From: Candidatus Poribacteria bacterium
GTDB taxonomy: Bacteria > Poribacteria > WGA-4E > WGA-3G
Direction: 5' to 3'
DNA length: 35,328 nt
Assembly (NCBI GenBank): GCA_028821605.1
Contig: JAPPFM010000060.1
Coordinates: 1 to 35,328, forward strand
Positions 32,358 to 35,328 of this stretch are shown in pieces. Every line of letters begins with the position of its first letter. Within the stretch, counting starts at the first letter, position 1. A model generated the notes under the pieces. It ran no database searches. It was not told the DNA's origin and worked only from the letters and a program-made list of their open reading frames with translations. The position numbers were made by a program, and so were the translations under genes.

Positions 32358-33035
32358 ATGAGATACCGCATCTTTGCTTTGTTTTTATTTATACTCATCT
32401 CAGTATATGCGCCCCTTTGTGTTGGTGAAGTACTGTTTGAAGATGACTTTAATAAGAAGGCAATTGACAAAGGTAAATGGGCACCTACAGGAACCTGGTC
32501 CGCGGATGGCGAGGAACTGACGGTTAACGGTGGAGAAGTCGGGATTACTGTAAAAAACGACTTTACTGACTTTGAATTCTATGTTGACTTTCATATGATA
32601 AACCCGCTATGGGCATCGAATTGGGTCATGCGGGCAAAAGACTCAAATAATTGTACACTGGTTCAAATTGTGGCAGATAATCGGGATCAATTTTGGTGGT
32701 TTACAAGAGTGGGTGGTAATTATATCGTTAAGGATGAGGATAAGTTGGACAATGAATCGGGTGTACACGCTGAGTTGGGCAAATGGTACACGATAAAAAT
32801 CGTTGCGGAAGGTGATCGTTACGACCTCTACCTTGCTGAACGTGGCAAAGAACTCAAATTGTGTTGTACATGGGAAGATGATACCAATGACAAAGGCGGT
32901 ATAGGTTTCAGAGCTGGTGGCGGTGAACATAGCCTATATGACAATGTGTTGGTTACAACTGTGGGGCACAGTTTTGCAGTGAACCCTGAAGATGCCTTGC
33001 CGGTCACATGGGGAAAACTCAAGGCTGTCCCATAA
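32358..33035 (+). CDS. Secreted concanavalin A-like (DUF1080/LamG-type) protein
   Basis: 225 residues from the ATG at 32358 (MRYRIFAL), the first residue of a clear signal peptide that ends near VGE (LFILISVYAPLCVGE). The mature part is a jelly-roll beta-sandwich like DUF1080 or LamG domains: LFEDDFNKKAIDKGKW, LTVNGGEVGITVKNDF, WVMRAKDSNN, GKWYTIKIVAEGD and GIGFRAGGGEHSLYDNVLV. No catalytic residues are obvious. The C-terminus (VNPEDALPVTWGKLKAVP) carries the tail motif shared with the proteins at 2708 and 3684. A weak ribosome site precedes the start, and the IS607 element ends ~20 nt upstream, so its native promoter may have been displaced. It is followed by PhyH and deacetylase genes at 21 and 8 nt. 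Confidence 0.83.
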   Translation: MRYRIFALFLFILISVYAPLCVGEVLFEDDFNKKAIDKGKWAPTGTWSADGEELTVNGGEVGITVKNDFTDFEFYVDFHMINPLWASNWVMRAKDSNNCTLVQIVADNRDQFWWFTRVGGNYIVKDEDKLDNESGVHAELGKWYTIKIVAEGDRYDLYLAERGKELKLCCTWEDDTNDKGGIGFRAGGGEHSLYDNVLVTTVGHSFAVNPEDALPVTWGKLKAVP

Positions 33036-33056
33036 AGTTAAGAGGAAACAATTTGA

Positions 33057-33947
33057 ATGCACGCCGAATTGCCATTTGTGGACTGTACAGACTTGGTGAA
33101 AGACCGGGACAGACTTCTTGAGCACGCCCACCAGAATGGGTATCTCTTCTTTCCCGGGCTGCTTCCTGTGGAGCCGGTGCTTGCGTTACGTCGACAGGTG
33201 CTTCGTGTGGCAGAGCAGCACGAGCTTCTTGAAACAGGTACCCATTCGGATGCGGGTATTCGCAGAAAAGGCGTTTTCATCTGCGAACAGGATGGTTCCG
33301 AGACTTTCAGAAATTTTTACGTTGATGTCCAGAAACTCCGACTTTTCCACGAACTTCCCCACCACAAGCACATCGTGCGTGTTTTGGAAGTCCTGTTTGG
33401 GGCATCTGTTTTCATCCATCCCCGTCATATCTGTCACGTTATCTTTCCAGGAGAGCATCAGTATACTACGCCGCCGCATCAGGACTTCAGTCCGGTTCGT
33501 GGTTCGCAGGAAACATGGACCGTGTGGACACCTTTAGGAGACTGTGATGCTGAGTTGGGTGGCTTGGCGATTGCCCGTGGATCAAACCGTCATGGGTTGT
33601 TAGAGGACGGCGGTGTCCGTTCCTGGGAGTTGATCGAAGACAATACTGAATGGGCATGTAATCCCTTTAAGTCCGGTGATGTCCTCATGTTTCATAGTTT
33701 AACGATTCACCGAGGTCGTGACAACGTGACCGAGGATCGCATCCGACTCGCAACGAGTGCCCGCTACCAATCGGTCAATGAACCCGTTGATGAAGACGCT
33801 CTCACCGTTCATCTGGGCTGTGCGAAATGGGAAGAAGTCTATTCTGAGTGGGAAGCCGACGATCCGTTGAAGTATTACTGGGACTCAATTGATATGGATG
33901 TTCAACCGGCTTACCATCGCCGCTGGAGAAAATCTGCAAATCGTTAG
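33057..33947 (+). CDS. Phytanoyl-CoA dioxygenase (PhyH) family Fe(II)/2-oxoglutarate enzyme
   Basis: 296 residues. The double-stranded beta-helix has the iron-binding facial triad: H141 and D143 in PPHQDFS, and H218 in FHSLTIHRGRDN, with R230 (RIRLATS) as the likely 2-oxoglutarate contact. The N-terminus YLFFPGLLPVEPVLALRRQV is typical of PhyH proteins. Such enzymes hydroxylate or halogenate diverse substrates; the true one is unknown. AGAGGAAAC precedes the ATG. It lies 21 nt after the lectin-like gene and 8 nt before the deacetylase gene, so one operon is likely. PhyH genes are numerous in poribacterial genomes. Cytoplasmic. Confidence 0.91.
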   Translation: MHAELPFVDCTDLVKDRDRLLEHAHQNGYLFFPGLLPVEPVLALRRQVLRVAEQHELLETGTHSDAGIRRKGVFICEQDGSETFRNFYVDVQKLRLFHELPHHKHIVRVLEVLFGASVFIHPRHICHVIFPGEHQYTTPPHQDFSPVRGSQETWTVWTPLGDCDAELGGLAIARGSNRHGLLEDGGVRSWELIEDNTEWACNPFKSGDVLMFHSLTIHRGRDNVTEDRIRLATSARYQSVNEPVDEDALTVHLGCAKWEEVYSEWEADDPLKYYWDSIDMDVQPAYHRRWRKSANR

Positions 33948-33955
33948 GTGCAAAA

Positions 33956-34744
33956 ATGGAAAAAGAAAATCAAGAATTGTCTGAAACTGAAGCTCTACAA
34001 CCCATCCCCGATGGATTGATTGTCCTTACCTTTGATGATGGTAACAAATCAGATTATACTTATGTCGGACCGCTATTGAAGCGTTACGGTTTTGGGGCGA
34101 CGTTTTTCATTACTGAAGGTCTAAATTTCCTCAATAACAAGGCACACTATGTCACATGGGAAGAGATCCGTCAATTGCACGACGAGGGTTTTGAGATAGG
34201 TAACCATACCCGTCATCATACGCATGCCAACACACAATCGAAAGAGGAATTGCTGGCAGACTTGATACACATTGATGAACGGTGCGAAGAATACGGTATC
34301 CCCGTTCCTGAAACCTTTGGCTATCCGGCGGATTGTCGCGGACCGGAAGCGATAGAGGCGTTGTCAGAAAAAGGATATCGTTTCGCGCGGCGTGGCATTG
34401 GACCGGAGTTTCCATTTCATCCAGAGGGTGGACGTGGACCGGTTTACGATCCGGATGTCTATCACCCGTTGGTCATTCCGTCAGCAGGTGTCCCCGGTCC
34501 GAACTACGGATTTGAGGATTTGGTCTGGGCGGTTGAACAGGCGAAAGACGGAAAAATCGCTGTCCTGACGTTTCACGGTGTGCCCGCACTTGAACATCCG
34601 TGGGTTGATGTCCCTCCCGAACAGTTTGAGACGTACATGAATTACCTTCGGGACACCGGTTGTACTGTTGTTGCATTGCGGGATCTGGCTAAATACGTTG
34701 ATGCCTCAGAAACAACCGGAAAAAGCATAACATACTGGCCATAA
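33956..34744 (+). CDS. Polysaccharide deacetylase (NodB-homology) family protein
   Basis: 262 residues, no signal peptide. It is a carbohydrate esterase family 4 domain: motif 1 TFDDG with D27-D28, and motif 2 GNHTRHH with H84 and H88 as metal ligands. FGYPADCRGPEAIEALSEKGYRFARR corresponds to motif 3, and LTFHGV near the end to the final His motif. Members remove N-acetyl groups from chitin-like or peptidoglycan sugars or act on small molecules. AGGTG overlaps the end of the upstream gene, 5 nt before the ATG, indicating coupling with PhyH. Without a signal peptide it probably acts in the cytoplasm, which suggests a small substrate or precursor. Confidence 0.92.
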   Translation: MEKENQELSETEALQPIPDGLIVLTFDDGNKSDYTYVGPLLKRYGFGATFFITEGLNFLNNKAHYVTWEEIRQLHDEGFEIGNHTRHHTHANTQSKEELLADLIHIDERCEEYGIPVPETFGYPADCRGPEAIEALSEKGYRFARRGIGPEFPFHPEGGRGPVYDPDVYHPLVIPSAGVPGPNYGFEDLVWAVEQAKDGKIAVLTFHGVPALEHPWVDVPPEQFETYMNYLRDTGCTVVALRDLAKYVDASETTGKSITYWP

Positions 34745-34825
34745 AAAGCGTCAAGTACCTATAATCTTGTCCATCCTTCAATCCTGCAAACCCTGATTCA
34801 GATAATGGATACTGCACATTACCCA

Positions 34826-34941
34826 TTTATAGTAGAAGGGGCGAGGTTTCAAACCTCGCCAGCGGCGATTAGGGTGTTTTGCTTGGGGGTTTCCCTCCTT
34901 CACTGACCGACTGTCCATATATTTTTGGATTTTACTATAAA
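34826..34941. mobile_element. MITE-like palindromic element, copy 2
   Basis: 116 bp with ends TTTATAGTAGAA and TTTTACTATAAA (11 of 12 paired), an internal palindrome GGCGAGGTTTC-AAACCTCGCC (34840-34860) and AGCGGCG. Same layout as copy 1 at 8771-8892, with divergent interior. No coding potential. Confidence 0.75.
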
Positions 34942-35133
34942 TTTTCCTAATCTTCAAATATGTCCCTGTTCGCGTTTTATTCATATCTGCTTGTGTTATG
35001 GAACCGCGCAGAGGGGCGGAATTGCGTAAAAATTAGGCAGAAACATTGAAGTGCCTCGAAAAAGGACTTGAGCAGAAAAAAAAGTGATGAAATTCTGGGA
35101 ATTGGGTCTTTTTTTGCTAAAATTATGCATTTT
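34942..35133. other. Spacer between the MITE and the rrn promoter
   Basis: About 190 nt, AT-rich, with no gene or clear terminator. A poly-T/poly-A rich part just upstream of the promoter (35100-35135) may act as an UP element. Confidence 0.4.
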
Positions 35134-35176
35134 TTTGACAAATTAATTTGACAAAGTAATTTGTAAAGTGTATAAT
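35134..35176 (+). promoter_or_regulatory. rRNA operon promoter with 13-nt direct repeats
   Basis: TTGACA (35148-35153), 17-nt spacer, TATAAT (35171-35176): an exact sigma70 consensus. The element TTTGACAAATTAA (35134-35146) is repeated as TTTGACAAAGTAA (35147-35159), giving a second -35-like hexamer 13 nt upstream. It drives the 16S gene at the window end. Confidence 0.9.
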
Positions 35177-35207
35177 TAACATTACCTTTTGACAAGAAAG
35201 GTGAGTT

Positions 35208-35219
35208 TGTTCTTTGAAA
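35208..35219 (+). promoter_or_regulatory. boxA-like antitermination site of the rrn leader
   Basis: TGTTCTTTGAAA resembles the rrn boxA element (TGCTCTTTAACA) that recruits the Nus factors. It lies between the promoter and the 16S start, as usual. Confidence 0.55.
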
Positions 35220-35295
35220 GTTAAATAGTGAACGTGACGTGCCTATTAATAGCTTGTGAGTGCACTTCGATTCTTTGAAGATGTACTTCAATACT

Positions 35296-35328
35296 TTTGT
35301 GGAGAGTATGATACCGGCTCAGGACGAA
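35296..35328 (+). rRNA. 16S ribosomal RNA, 5' end (partial)
   Basis: AGAGTATGATACCGGCTCAG (35303-35322) followed by GACGAA is the conserved 16S 5' end (E. coli positions 8-27). The mature start is placed about 7 nt upstream by analogy. The gene continues outside the window. It differs from the usual sequence at three positions. Confidence 0.95.

Noticed and set aside
1-35328. CRISPR arrays and tRNA genes
   Set aside because: No evenly spaced direct repeats with unique spacers, and no tRNA cloverleaf with a GGTTCRAATCC-type arm, were found by eye.

Overview
The window lies between two ribosomal RNA borders. It opens in the last ~50 nt of a 23S rRNA gene followed by a 5S gene and terminator, and closes about 33 nt into a 16S rRNA gene of the same orientation with its own consensus promoter and boxA. 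Gene content suggests an uncultured Gram-negative, Candidatus Poribacteria-like bacterium: lipoproteins with lipoboxes, LamG/CBM-type secreted proteins, a T9SS-like C-terminal domain, a protease-TPR-sulfatase-modifying fusion, a phytanoyl-CoA dioxygenase-like protein, and PIN, IS605 and IS607 elements. The taxon is inferred, not proven. No tRNA or CRISPR array was seen.

Region by region: 0.1-0.3 kb rRNA; 0.4-0.6 kb a decayed reading frame; 0.75-4.5 kb an exported-protein island (three tandem paralogous lipoproteins, a CBM4/9-like protein and a LamG-like protein); 4.5-5.1 kb an FMN-binding PPOX-like protein; 5.2-8.7 kb a large secreted metalloprotease and a lipoprotein; 9.0-10.3 kb an FAD/NAD(P) oxidoreductase; 10.3-15.2 kb minus-strand genes (DUF4159 Tat protein, a duplicated small protein beside a broken PIN toxin, an NAGPA-type protein, purB); 15.3-16.3 kb an IS605 tnpB remnant and a small gene that starts inside the IS end; 16.4-18.8 kb the protease-TPR-FGE fusion; 19.0-22.6 kb ileS with its leader; 22.8-25.3 kb an adenosine-deaminase-like hydrolase and an AAA/DUF4143 ATPase; 25.4-29.6 kb a molybdenum hydroxylase operon with a MoaD/ThiS-like protein; 29.7-30.4 kb an acidic membrane protein; 30.4-32.3 kb a complete IS607-type element; 32.4-34.7 kb a lectin-like secreted protein, a PhyH dioxygenase and a polysaccharide deacetylase in one apparent operon.

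The most notable finding is upstream of ileS. A strong promoter drives a leader that encodes a 33-residue peptide with six isoleucine codons in a stretch of eight. An intrinsic terminator follows. The last leader codons can pair with the left arm of that terminator to form an antiterminator. This is the classical layout of ribosome-mediated attenuation, here apparently sensing charged tRNA-Ile to control isoleucyl-tRNA synthetase. The synthetase itself has the altered GXHH form of the HIGH motif, a form linked to very high mupirocin resistance.

Other signals of interest are a shared C-terminal tail (V-[DEN]-P-x-x-[KA]-L-x-x-T-W-[GA]-x-[LI]-K) on three otherwise different secreted proteins, a dispersed heptamer-array repeat that sits at gene starts, a MITE-like palindromic element, and a duplicated palindromic operator over a leaderless promoter in front of the AAA ATPase.
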